From NCBI GenBank assembly GCA_023411555.1, contig JAEYOQ010000055.1, forward strand, positions 1-64,000: DNA of 64,000 bases, in the 5' to 3' direction. Below the pieces are notes generated by a model. That model ran no database searches, was not told the origin of the DNA, and saw nothing but the letters and a program-made list of their open reading frames with translations. A program made the position numbers and the translations under genes. Of the stretch, positions 1 to 7,101 are shown one piece after another. Position 1 is the stretch's first letter. Every line of letters begins with the position of its first letter. Source of the DNA: Bacillota bacterium. Lineage in GTDB: Bacteria; Bacillota; Clostridia; Lachnospirales; Lachnospiraceae.

Positions 1-84
1 TCAGCACTTGGCTTCGGTGTATCGGAATCTGGCTATTATAGAGACTCATCAACGGTTTTACTTTCCCTGAATCCGTTTGAGTGA
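1..84 (+). CDS. C-terminal end of an unidentified protein (5' truncated by window edge)
   Basis: Frame 1 stays open from base 1 to a TGA at 82-84, giving 27 residues that end in LSLNPFE. A good ribosome binding site (AGGAGG near 101) for the next gene follows 17 bases later, so this is probably the end of an upstream gene in the same operon. The tail is too short to assign to a family. It could also be a chance open frame. Confidence 0.35.
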   Translation, partial: SALGFGVSESGYYRDSSTVLLSLNPFE

Positions 85-116
85 TACTTTTATATTACTT
101 AGGAGGTATTCGTTAG

Positions 117-347
117 ATGAGAAAACGGAAAGAGTTATTTTGCGTATGCTGCCCACATTGTGGAAGCATCGTTGCCAAGACTTCTTCGACTGAATATACA
201 GAGAATAAATGTTCATGTGGGAGAAAAGTTGCATCATGGGTGGAAAATGGTTGCATTATGGTTTTTGACGCAGAATGTAATGAATCTTATGAGATGGCAG
301 AAAGACTAAAGTTATATCATAAAAAACTGATGGTAGAGCAGTCATAA
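117..347 (+). CDS. small zinc-ribbon protein
   Basis: This 76-residue protein starts at ATG 117, about ten bases behind an AGGAGG site. The N-terminal half holds two cysteine pairs, CPHCGS near residues 12-17 and CSCGR near 32-36, spaced like a metal-binding zinc ribbon. The C-terminal half is a charged helix. Small zinc-ribbon ORFs of this kind are frequent in Firmicute integrative elements and phages (Com-like proteins). The neighbouring XRE regulator, PemK-like protein and serine recombinase support a mobile-element origin. No specific function can be assigned. Confidence 0.6.
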   Translation: MRKRKELFCVCCPHCGSIVAKTSSTEYTENKCSCGRKVASWVENGCIMVFDAECNESYEMAERLKLYHKKLMVEQS

Positions 348-377
348 TTTTTACCAATACAAAATTTCATACATTGA

Positions 378-482
378 GACATTGGAGGAATCGTCAGATT
401 AGGCGAAGAGCTTTTTACATCTATGAAAAGCTTGGGAATCTTCAGAGGCGGCACCGGTGTTCAAGAGTTTGTGATGAGCTAA
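378..482 (+). pseudogene. short coding relic without start codon
   Basis: An open frame of 34 codons (DIGGIVRLGEELF and following, ending FVMS) begins right after a TGA and has no start codon or ribosome binding site. It reads like the C-terminus of a decayed gene, but I do not recognise the family. The rest of the 348-548 gap shows nothing else supportable. Confidence 0.2.
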
Positions 483-548
483 AAATGGCATTGACAATCC
501 AATAGGTGACTCAAATGGTTGAGCGCTGATTGTTATTAGAATCATTAA

Positions 549-694
549 GAGCCTGGCAAAACGTTAACAGTAATTCATAGGACAAGTGGACAATACCACT
601 TCCTAACAGAATTATTTGTGTACCGTTTTGCCGGGCTTTTATTTTTTTGTGCATTTTTAAGAGTAATTTTACACCTGTTAACGTTTACAGGCTC
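549..694 (+). promoter_or_regulatory. leader with two mutually exclusive hairpins, attenuator-like
   Basis: Bases 551-563 pair with 624-636 (12 Watson-Crick pairs and one G-U), followed by a T-rich run (TTTTATTTTTTTG), which is the layout of an intrinsic terminator. A small nested hairpin lies inside (584-589 with 596-601). The same left arm, extended to 549-573, is also complementary to 669-694 just upstream of the XRE ribosome binding site (for example ACGTTAACAG at 562-571 with CTGTTAACGT at 675-684). The two pairings cannot form together. This suggests terminator/antiterminator control of the XRE gene; the mechanism is inference. Confidence 0.5.
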
Positions 695-716
695 CAGAAA
701 CGAAAGGAGCATGTAT

Positions 717-1025
717 ATGTATTACGATTTAGAAATGAGTGGAAAAAGAATTAGAGGATTACGAGAAGCAAAGGACTATACACAGGAAAAATTAGCAGAG
801 GAAATTGGAATGTCTCAGAAAACGATTGCAGCTATTGAAAATGGGAAGAAAGGAACCACCATTGATACATTGGTGGCAATGGCAGATGTATTAGAAAGCT
901 CGCTTGATTATATTGTCACTGGCAAAACAACAAGTGCAGAAATAGGAACTATGTTATCCGGTCTTTCTGTTGATAGGAAGGAAATGGCTCTCAAGATTTT
1001 GAAGGGTATTCTTGAAAATATATAA
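717..1025 (+). CDS. XRE-family transcriptional regulator
   Basis: Residues about 8-63 form a helix-turn-helix of the HTH_3/XRE type (KRIRGLREAKDYTQEKLAEE, then QKTIAAIENGKKG in the recognition region). The rest is a short helical tail, giving 102 residues in all. ATG 717 was chosen because AAAGGAG at 703-709 lies seven bases upstream; ATG 711 is too close and the longer frame from 618 starts inside the terminator hairpin. Phage- and ICE-type XRE proteins of this size usually repress the mobility genes next to them, so the PemK operon and recombinase downstream are plausible targets (inference). Confidence 0.85.
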   Translation: MYYDLEMSGKRIRGLREAKDYTQEKLAEEIGMSQKTIAAIENGKKGTTIDTLVAMADVLESSLDYIVTGKTTSAEIGTMLSGLSVDRKEMALKILKGILENI

Positions 1026-1481
1026 ATTCTTCAAAGGAGTAAATTACTCCAACCAGGGGATAAAGTGTAGAAGTAAAAAATTATAGAATTGATACATGGT
1101 CAGCAACGATTGAACGCAAACAGTTCTTGGTTATGTGTAATACATAAAAGAAAAGCAATAAGCTTTGCTCAGAGAGAAGCGGGATATGTTGAGGATCTGA
1201 AATATGACAATTGAATAAGACACGCATATCCCGTGATTTTCTATTTCGCCTCTTATTTTTGTGAGGGGTGGCAGAATCCCATTTCGTGCGATGACAAACC
1301 TGATGGTAGTTGATTATGAGAAACAATAGCATTTGCCTATGAAGGTTTTGAGCAGAGGATTTTGCCTACCAGAGTAGCTTCTGGAGGATGAATATATTCC
1401 AATGAATGAGATAGATGGCGCACCTGAATTTCAGCCAAAGGCATTTTCAGAAGGTGGCACTTTTCGCAAGTCCAAGATGGG

Positions 1482-1598
1482 CATGGATACTACGAAGTGA
1501 TTGTAGCTAGCAAAGGATATGTTACCCGAGAGGGGAGTACCAAGAGGTGGTTGAAAGACCGGGAAGACTTTTGTCTTCCCACACAAGTGGATTTATGA
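1482..1598 (+). pseudogene. coding relic in a 700-base decayed stretch
   Basis: The gap 1026-1736 has no intact gene. A 38-codon frame here (starts HGYYEVIVASKGYVTREGS, ends LPTQVDL) has protein-like composition but no start, and another short piece (TIAFAYEGFEQRILPT) lies near 1320-1380 in a different frame. Together they look like the remains of a mobile-element gene broken by stops and frameshifts. The family is not recognised. Long minus-strand frames in the same stretch lack ribosome binding sites and protein-like composition. Confidence 0.3.
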
Positions 1599-1736
1599 AG
1601 GAACCTGTAGATGATAGAAAAAATGGACCAAGAGTACAGAGCGTATTCTCATAAGTCCCCTTATGTGAGGAGACAAGCTGGCTGGTGTATGACGATACAC
1701 CATTCTCAAACATAAAAAACGATAAAGAGAAGTCAG

Positions 1737-2081
1737 ATGAAGATTTATAACTGGCAGATTGGAGGACATATGGATGTAGTAATATTTGCAAAAAGTAGTA
1801 AAGCTGCTGATATGATAGAAGCATTTGCAAAAGAGAAGGAGATGCAAGTAATTGATACAATTATCAATGAAGAAAATTTAATTGGAAAACTGAAGTGGTT
1901 TATTGAACGAGAAAGAATTCAGGCGGTTTTAATTAGCTCAAGTATGGAACTTACAACAAATAAGAAGGAACTGAGAGACTTTTTAGAGTTTGCAGCAAAT
2001 CACAATGTATCCGTGAACAGCAAAGAATACAATTGGATGCCAATCAGAATAGAGCCATGGGACGGTGGTTTTGGATGTTAA
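1737..2081 (+). CDS. hypothetical protein, resolvase-accessory-like
   Basis: This 114-residue alpha/beta protein has no recognised catalytic motif. The segment VDVIFAKSS...KAADMIEAFAKE and later QAVLISSSMELTT resembles the N-terminal fold of serine resolvases (strand, helix, strand with serines), but the catalytic serine/arginine set is not evident. A second in-frame ATG at 1770 (MDVVIF) follows a GGAGG at 1760 and may be the true start. Its stop overlaps the ATG of the next gene, so 1770-2934 is probably one translationally coupled mobile-element operon ending before the recombinase. Confidence 0.5.
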   Translation: MKIYNWQIGGHMDVVIFAKSSKAADMIEAFAKEKEMQVIDTIINEENLIGKLKWFIERERIQAVLISSSMELTTNKKELRDFLEFAANHNVSVNSKEYNWMPIRIEPWDGGFGC

Positions 2082-2245
2082 GTAAAGCATTTGTTGTTCC
2101 GTTTCCAGCAGAACATGCAGTGATGAATGCAAATAATCGTAAAATTGTGGCTTGTCCAACGGAACAGGAGGCAAATGAATATATTAAAATGATGGAGGAT
2201 TCTGATAATAATGAGGATATTGACACCGAGAGAAAACCGCTATGA
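2075..2245 (+). CDS. small hypothetical protein of the recombinase operon
   Basis: The 56 residues start at ATG 2075, which overlaps the upstream stop codon (ATGTTAA), so translation is probably coupled. An alternative TTG start at 2033 has no ribosome binding site. The sequence (KAFVVPFPAEHAVMNANNR and an acidic C-terminus) is not a family I can name. It overlaps the start of the PemK-like gene by 35 bases, which fits compact mobile-element gene packing. Confidence 0.5.
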   Translation: MLSKAFVVPFPAEHAVMNANNRKIVACPTEQEANEYIKMMEDSDNNEDIDTERKPL

Positions 2246-2801
2246 TAATAGTAGAAGTAGCTCAAATAACCAAAAGCCTAGTTATCATGGATATGGTAAT
2301 AATGGTGGAAGAATAACAGGCAGTTCTGAGAATGTAAGGATTAGTATTCCACACAAATCATTTGGAGAAAGAAGATCGCCGTATGGAAGCAGTGGTTCAC
2401 CTGAAAATGTAAAAGAATCAATGAGTATGCCGTTTTATAAGCGATTAGATATTGTCCTTGTGAGGTATGCAGAAGATTATAATCAGTGTTTGACAGGTGG
2501 AACCAGACCTGCACTTGTTATCAGCGCTACTAAATTAAATGAAAAATGTCCGTATATGGTGACATTTCCTATGACAAAACATATGAAGTATATTGATTAC
2601 GAGTACAACGTGTTCATAGATAAGATGGATTGCGTAGGATTAAAAGACAGTGGCATGTGCATGTGTAATCAATTTCGGTCTGTGGATCGCAAGGATGTAA
2701 TAGATAAGTTCGGTTATGTCGTTGACGCTAGATTAAAAGAAAAAATTGATTTAGCAGTTATAGCGGCACTTGAACTTGTACAAGGAGGTTTACATGAATA
2801 A
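2211..2801 (+). CDS. PemK/MazF-like protein with disordered N-terminus
   Basis: Residues 1-75 are rich in Ser, Asn, Gly and Arg and look disordered. From about residue 76 (YKRLDIVLVRYAEDY) the protein follows the PemK/MazF fold: first strand with a D-V pair, then RPALVISATKLNE, then a MVTFPMTKH strand and a CNQFRSVDRKDV segment that matches the conserved R-x-x-D region of these RNases. Family members cleave mRNA or act as growth inhibitors. No obvious antitoxin is adjacent, although the 56- and 46-residue neighbours are possible partners. It sits directly before a serine recombinase, a recurrent arrangement in Clostridial elements. Confidence 0.7.
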   Translation: MRILTPRENRYDNSRSSSNNQKPSYHGYGNNGGRITGSSENVRISIPHKSFGERRSPYGSSGSPENVKESMSMPFYKRLDIVLVRYAEDYNQCLTGGTRPALVISATKLNEKCPYMVTFPMTKHMKYIDYEYNVFIDKMDCVGLKDSGMCMCNQFRSVDRKDVIDKFGYVVDARLKEKIDLAVIAALELVQGGLHE

Positions 2802-2934
2802 CCTGGAATTAGCAAAAAAACTGGCTGTTCTTGGTATGATATTTCATGCAGGATTGATCACTGAGGATGAGTACAGTATCACTAAGAATCGTATTATGAT
2901 GGATTACAATGTAGTAAGTTTTTTAAATAATTAA
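2794..2934 (+). CDS. SHOCT-like 46-residue protein
   Basis: The frame runs from ATG 2794 to TAA 2932-2934, with AAGGAGG at 2782-2788, and overlaps the end of the PemK-like gene by eight bases. The core AKKLAVLGMIFHAGLITEDE followed by YSITKNRI resembles the short SHOCT motif (leucine-rich helix, G-x-I-T-x-E-E-Y, K), which is usually found as a small oligomerisation or scaffold helix. Its role here is unknown. It could be an accessory factor or antitoxin for the preceding PemK-like protein. Confidence 0.6.
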   Translation: MNNLELAKKLAVLGMIFHAGLITEDEYSITKNRIMMDYNVVSFLNN

Positions 2935-2941
2935 ATGTATG

Positions 2942-2974
2942 GAAGGCAAGCTGAAATCTTTTTGGTTTGCCTTC
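2942..2974 (+). terminator. hairpin terminator after the PemK-like operon
   Basis: GAAGGCAA (2942-2949) pairs perfectly with TTGCCTTC (2967-2974), followed by TTTG. It lies just behind the SHOCT-like gene and would separate that operon from the recombinase. Confidence 0.55.
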
Positions 2975-3005
2975 TTTGTACATTCGTTCATATTTTTATC
3001 TTGGT

Positions 3006-3056
3006 GTATAGTAAAGCCAGAAACAAGGAAATACATTTTTTCTGGTTTTACTATAC
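3006..3056 (+). promoter_or_regulatory. 18-bp inverted repeat just upstream of the recombinase
   Basis: Bases 3006-3023 pair with 3039-3056 (17 Watson-Crick pairs and one G-U) around a 15-base spacer. The right arm ends seven bases before the AAGGAGGAG ribosome binding site of the recombinase. This could be an RNA hairpin controlling recombinase expression, an operator, or part of an attachment site, since serine-recombinase att sites often lie beside the gene. The sequence alone does not decide. Confidence 0.45.
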
Positions 3057-3077
3057 TTCAAGGAAGGAGGAGCTAAA

Positions 3078-4772
3078 ATGGCACAAGTTGAAGTGATTAA
3101 GGCAAGTGAAGGAACTGTAAATAGAAGAAGAAATATTGTTGGATCAGGAGTAACCTTTGATAGAAAGAGGGTTGCAGCCTACGTCAGGGTAAGTACTGAT
3201 GGAGAGGAGCAGTTACAGAGTTTCCAGTCACAAAAATCATATTATGAAGAAAAAATATCAAAGAATAAGGATTGGGCGCTAGTAGGTATTTATGCTGATG
3301 AAGCCATAACTGGAACCAAAACTGCAAAGCGTGATGGATTCTTAAATATGATTGATGACTGCGTAAATGGTCTGGTTGATGTTGTTCTTACAAAATCAAT
3401 ATCTCGATTTTCTCGTAACTTGGTCGATACGCTACAGTATGTAAGATTACTGAAAGAAAAAGGTGTTGCGATTATTTTTGAGAAAGAGAATATTAATACT
3501 CTTTCTATGGAAAGTGAAATGGCACTGGCATTATTAAGTACTCTGGCACAAAACGAAGTTGAATCTTTATCAGCCAATGTGAAACTGGGCATTAAGATGA
3601 AGATGAAACGTGGAGAATTGATGGGATTTAATGGCTGCCTTGGCTACGATTATCATCAAGAAGATAAATCAATTTCGGTGAATGAAGAAGAAGCAGAAGT
3701 GGTTCGATATATCTTTGACCAGTATATTCAAGGCTATGGCGCTTATACCATATCAAGACAACTTGAAAAGCTTGGAAAGAAGAACAAAAAGGGAATTGTA
3801 AAATGGACGGATTCAGGAGTTCTTGGAATAATCAAGAATGAAAAGTATAAGGGAGACCTTTTACTAGGAAAGTCTTTTACAGTAGATCCGATTTCAAAGA
3901 GACGTTTGGAAAATATGGGTGAGGAAGAGCAATATTATTTGAAGAATCATCATGAACCAATTGTTTCAGAAGAAATTTGGGATGCTGCAAAGGAAATCCG
4001 TGAAGAAAGATATCGTATCAATAATACCGTGATAAATGGTACTAGAATGAAAGCAACTCGTAAGTACGCTTTGAGCAGTATGTGTGAATGTGGATTTTGC
4101 GGGAAATTTCTTTCCAGACGTTCACATAATCAGGATACACATAATAAGAAACCAGTGTGGAAATGCAGAACGGCCACAAATGTTGGTATTGCAAAGTGTC
4201 CTAATAGTAAAGCAATTGATGAAGTGATTATTGAGAATGCTTTCCTAGAAATGTTTGAACTTCTAGCAGAAAACTTTGATGATGTACTTGAATCCGTGCT
4301 TAAGTCCGTAGAGGAGACTATATGCAATGATGAAAGCGCAGCAAAGCTTAATCGGATTGATAAATCACTCAGTGCATTAGAATCAAAGCGAAAGAAATTG
4401 ACCGACATGTTACTGGATGATAAAATTACTAAAGACGCTTATGACGAAAAATACGATGACATAACTCGTAAAATTAAGCAGGAAAAAGAAGAAAGAAGCC
4501 TTTATGCTTCTAACGTCAATGCACAAAAAGATGTTGGTCAAAGAATGAGGGACATTCGTATTCTACTAAATGAAGCAGAAGGAATGAAGAATTTTGACCG
4601 CGTTGTCTTTGAGAGTATTGTGGAAAAAGTCATAATCGGTGAAACAAAGGCAGATGGCAGTCCTGATCCGTATAAGTTGACTTTTGTACTAAGAGGAATT
4701 GATGATAGGGCTGTACCAGATGCAAAAAATCGATATCTAAATCTTCGTAAGAAGAAAAATAAACACCAGTAG
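3078..4772 (+). CDS. large serine recombinase (site-specific integrase)
   Basis: The 564-residue protein has the full architecture of the family. The resolvase catalytic domain covers about residues 30-180, with nucleophile Ser39 in YVRVST and arginines in the SRFSRN segment (110-114). The recombinase domain lies at about 190-310, and a zinc ribbon has C336, C338, C341, C363 and C374. A coiled-coil follows at about 420-490. Such enzymes cut and rejoin DNA through a phosphoserine link to integrate or excise elements between attP and attB. The start is fixed by GGAAGGAGGAG at 3061-3071. It is intact, so the surrounding island may once have moved with it. Its target site is not identifiable here. 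Confidence 0.93.
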   Translation: MAQVEVIKASEGTVNRRRNIVGSGVTFDRKRVAAYVRVSTDGEEQLQSFQSQKSYYEEKISKNKDWALVGIYADEAITGTKTAKRDGFLNMIDDCVNGLVDVVLTKSISRFSRNLVDTLQYVRLLKEKGVAIIFEKENINTLSMESEMALALLSTLAQNEVESLSANVKLGIKMKMKRGELMGFNGCLGYDYHQEDKSISVNEEEAEVVRYIFDQYIQGYGAYTISRQLEKLGKKNKKGIVKWTDSGVLGIIKNEKYKGDLLLGKSFTVDPISKRRLENMGEEEQYYLKNHHEPIVSEEIWDAAKEIREERYRINNTVINGTRMKATRKYALSSMCECGFCGKFLSRRSHNQDTHNKKPVWKCRTATNVGIAKCPNSKAIDEVIIENAFLEMFELLAENFDDVLESVLKSVEETICNDESAAKLNRIDKSLSALESKRKKLTDMLLDDKITKDAYDEKYDDITRKIKQEKEERSLYASNVNAQKDVGQRMRDIRILLNEAEGMKNFDRVVFESIVEKVIIGETKADGSPDPYKLTFVLRGIDDRAVPDAKNRYLNLRKKKNKHQ

Positions 4773-5117
4773 AAGAAAGTGCATGTGCCGAAATTTTAGC
4801 TACTGTTTGGAAAATTGGTAAATGGTAGGAGCGATTTGGTGGAAGAGAAATCCAAACTACAGTCTAAAGAAACACATAGCCAAATAAGAAATATAAGATA
4901 GTTTTATAAGCTGTTACCAAATTGGTACACAGTGTGTACCGAATTGAGCTGGTTACATTATGGATGTCTGCTGAATCTATAGGGATGATCCTTACAGGGG
5001 AGGCAACTATAAAGAATTACTTAATAGTTCAATTTCAACATGGCTAACTTAATACAATTGTCAAATTAATATTGCAGTTGGATTAAAGGTCATGAAAATC
5101 AAGTATCAAAATTTATG
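4773..5117. other. intergenic stretch with a palindrome, no gene seen
   Basis: No coding frame with a ribosome binding site was found. The only structure is a palindromic site, GGTACAC-AGT-GTGTACC at 4924-4940, flanked by further imperfect symmetry. It could be an operator or an attachment core for the adjacent recombinase. That is speculation. Confidence 0.35.
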
Positions 5118-5124
5118 TTATAAT
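5116..5124 (+). promoter_or_regulatory. extended -10 promoter element
   Basis: TGTTATAAT gives a TG extension one base before a consensus TATAAT. No clear -35 is present at the usual distance. It lies about 40 bases before the ATG of the TGA-interrupted gene and probably drives it together with the acetyltransferase. Confidence 0.45.
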
Positions 5125-5162
5125 TTGAAAGAAAAACAAAATAATTCACCAAGTAGAGAGGG

Positions 5163-5483
5163 ATGTTTGAAATGAACAAACACGATTACTTAGTGGATAA
5201 TGTTAATAGTAAAAGCCCTGTGGATAGCGATCACGAAGTACGTTCAACGCAAATGTGTTCTTATCAGCAGGACGAGTCAACCGAAAATTGTTCTTTTCAG
5301 CAATGCGGTGCATGTGGAGACGGTAGTTCTCTTGTCTCGGGCTTAGGTTGAGACTATGGAGCTATTGTCAAGAGAGACAAATTCAAATTCAGGTTCCAAT
5401 CAGACAATGCGATTTATGATGAAGTGTTAGATTTTCGATATGAATTGAATAAGAACACTATAGAGGAGAAAATCAGTAGATGA
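5163..5483 (+). pseudogene. cysteine-rich short gene interrupted by an in-frame TGA, coupled to the acetyltransferase
   Basis: From ATG 5163 (or 5172) the frame codes for about 62 residues ending in a Cys-rich segment (CSFQQCGACGDGSS) and stops at TGA 5349-5351. The same frame then continues for 43 protein-like codons (DYGAIVKRDKFKFRF and following) to TGA 5481-5483, which overlaps the ATG of the next gene (ATGA). The coupling geometry suggests the second stop is the original gene end and the first is a nonsense mutation, or less likely a recoded codon. I do not recognise the protein. It may be a 105-residue partner of the acetyltransferase. Confidence 0.5.
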
Positions 5484-6115
5484 TTATAAGAAATGAAAAG
5501 AAAGACGATTATAGAGCTGTAGAAGAAATGATAAAGAAGACATTTTGGAATTTATCCGTACCAGGATGCAATGAACATTATTTTGCACATCAGGTTAGAA
5601 AAAGTGAAGATTATATTCCTGAACTGGATTTTGTGTTAGAAGAGGATGGAAAGATTATTGGTCACATTATATATGTGAGAGCAAAACTTATTGCAAATGA
5701 CGGTACTCAAAAAGAGATTTTGTCTTTTGGACCATTTACAATTCATCCGGATTATCAGAGAAAAGGATATGGAAGAAAGCTTCTTAATCATTCATTTGAG
5801 GTAGCGAAGAAACTGGGATATGACACGATAGCAATTTGGGGAAATCCAGAAAACTATGCATGCTATGGATTTAGAAATTGCAAACGATATAATGTGTGTT
5901 TGGAAGAAGATGTATATCCTGTTGCACTTATGGTGAAGGTGTTAGAAGAAGATGCTCTTTCAGATAAATCTTGGATATATATAGAAAGTTCTGCTCATCA
6001 ATTAGATGAGAGCGGGTTTGAAGCGTTTGATAGTTCTTTTGAGCAGATGGAAAAAGGTTATTCATATACACAGGAATTATTTTATATTTATTCAAGATCA
6101 AATGTATTACGATAA
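5480..6115 (+). CDS. GNAT-family N-acetyltransferase
   Basis: This 211-residue protein matches the GNAT fold: N-terminal strand-helix MIIRNEKKDDYRAVEEM, a central strand LSFGPFTIHPDYQRKGYGRK holding the acetyl-CoA motif (Q-R-K-G-Y-G near residues 93-98), and a Y-G-F motif near residue 131. It transfers acetyl from acetyl-CoA to an unknown amine. Its ATG overlaps the stop of the preceding broken gene, so the two formed an operon. The C-terminal 60 residues are family-specific. The substrate cannot be predicted. Confidence 0.85.
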   Translation: MIIRNEKKDDYRAVEEMIKKTFWNLSVPGCNEHYFAHQVRKSEDYIPELDFVLEEDGKIIGHIIYVRAKLIANDGTQKEILSFGPFTIHPDYQRKGYGRKLLNHSFEVAKKLGYDTIAIWGNPENYACYGFRNCKRYNVCLEEDVYPVALMVKVLEEDALSDKSWIYIESSAHQLDESGFEAFDSSFEQMEKGYSYTQELFYIYSRSNVLR

Positions 6116-6310
6116 TTGTAGCTTAAATATAGCGCTATATAAATGAATGGTTGTGGTTCACCTTACCAAAGAGAAAGCGATAATAAATTTCAGTTTTTAA
6201 ATTGACATGTTTCGTAATCATTAACTATTGTGCATCATTCTTATTAAACGAATGTCGTTGATATGTTCCCTAAAACCTAGTAAACTGTTTGAAATGGTTG
6301 ATATGTTCCC

Positions 6311-6645
6311 ATGGACGCAGACATCAATAATGAGCACTCGAGCCACGTGGAGACGGTGGTCCTTTTTAGTGACAAAAAGGTTGACGGACATGTTGGGATA
6401 GATTTGGACGTTGAGAAGCTTGAAGGAAAGTCAGGAACTGCAACATAGGCAGAGATTAAGGCTTATATAGAGGAAAAGCACGGATTAAAGGTATCAAGCC
6501 TTTATATCGGTCAGATTAAGAATAAAGTGGTCTTGAGAAGTGTAAGAACTACAGTGTAGGCTCTGGTGAAGGAAGGGTACCTACTTGTCCGCCTGAGAAG
6601 GAAGAAGCTATTATGGAGGCTTTTAAGCATTTTAATTTGCTATAG
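6311..6645 (+). pseudogene. 3' relic of an RlmD/TrmA-type 23S rRNA (uracil-C5) methyltransferase
   Basis: Three pieces in two frames recall the C-terminal tail seen in Lachnospiraceae RlmD-like proteins: HVETVVLFS and DLDVEKLEGKSGTAT (6311-6445, then TAG), AEIKAYIEEKHGL and SSLYIGQIK (from 6449), and after a frameshift RVPTCPPEKEEAIMEAF with a stop at 6643-6645. HVETVVLLS is the end of the methyltransferase core in this family, so only the last part of the gene survives, and it contains stops and a frameshift. A 14-bp direct repeat (GTTGATATGTTCCC at 6257 and 6297) marks the left border. Confidence 0.6.
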
Positions 6646-6671
6646 CAGTATTACGGGAAGGAGATATAAGT

Positions 6672-6848
6672 ATGAGCAGCGGATTTCAAAATCCTATTAC
6701 AATAAAAGATGCGATTGATAAAATTCATAGCAGGCAGTTTCTTCTTCCTGCTATTCAGAGAAAATTTACATGGAGTAGTAGTCAGATAGAAATGCTGTTT
6801 GACAGTATCCTTCGTGGTTATCCAATCAATTCCTTTATGTTATTGTAG
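6672..6848 (+). pseudogene. N-terminal fragment of a DUF262 (GmrSD-like) protein
   Basis: Fifty-eight codons from ATG 6672, behind GGAAGGAG, read like the start of DUF262 proteins: a short helix IKDAIDKIHSRQFLLPAIQR then FTWSSSQIEMLFDSILRGYP. In that family this region forms the ParB-like NTPase/nuclease fold of type IV modification-dependent restriction (GmrS) and related defence proteins. The frame ends at TAG 6846 and nothing of the catalytic remainder follows, so the gene is truncated. Confidence 0.65.
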
Positions 6849-6930
6849 ATAGAAGAATTGTTCTGAAGGAGTATCTAAAGAACGTAGTAGGTTCAAATTA
6901 GCAAGGGATATCGAGATTAACTAAATGGCA

Positions 6931-6970
6931 ATACCCGTTATAGGTAATTAATCTATAACGGGTATTTTTG
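6931..6970 (+). terminator. strong intrinsic terminator
   Basis: ATACCCGTTATA (6931-6942) and TATAACGGGTAT (6954-6965) form a perfect 12-bp stem with an 11-base loop, followed by TTTTT. It is not behind an intact gene now and seems to have belonged to the lost neighbour on its left. The group II intron relic begins exactly after its T-run. Confidence 0.85.
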
Positions 6971-7044
6971 TGCGTCCAGCATGGGCGCAATCTCATGGGT
7001 TCAAGTCCCTAACACGCCCTAGTAGTGGAAAGGAGACCTTGGAG
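6970..7044 (+). mobile_element. 5' fragment of a group II intron, class C-like position
   Basis: The stretch begins GTGCGTCCAGCATGGGCGCA and continues through TGGGTTCAAGTCCC to GGAAAGGAGACCTTGGAG, closely matching the conserved 5' end (GUGCG and domain I start) of bacterial group II introns. It lies immediately downstream of a terminator T-run, the preferred target of class C introns. After about 7044 the sequence no longer resembles an intron and soon becomes the 3' end of an ABC permease on the other strand, so domains II-VI and the maturase are missing. Confidence 0.6.
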
Positions 7045-7101
7045 ATTGAAAACACATCGTTTTCTATTGATACTGATTGGAAATTGGGCTTTATTGTACC
7101 T

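Noticed and set aside
1081..1332. Minus-strand frame of 83 codons
   Set aside because: No ribosome binding site, low-complexity composition and location in a decayed stretch.
1522..1860. Minus-strand frames of 84-112 codons
   Set aside because: No ribosome binding site, Leu/Ser/Tyr-biased composition, and overlap with plus-strand relics and a plus-strand gene.
5163..5351. RiPP/bacteriocin precursor (Cys-rich C-terminus)
   Set aside because: The frame continues past the TGA to couple with an acetyltransferase, and no maturation enzyme or exporter is adjacent. A broken longer gene is more likely.
6997..7009. tRNA-like T-arm GGGTTCAAGTCCC
   Set aside because: No matching acceptor, D- or anticodon arms. 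The surrounding bases fit the 5' region of a group II intron better.
1..7050. Intact prophage or complete conjugative element
   Set aside because: Only a recombinase, regulator and small genes are present. No structural, relaxase or conjugation genes are visible in the window, and the right part is made of relics.
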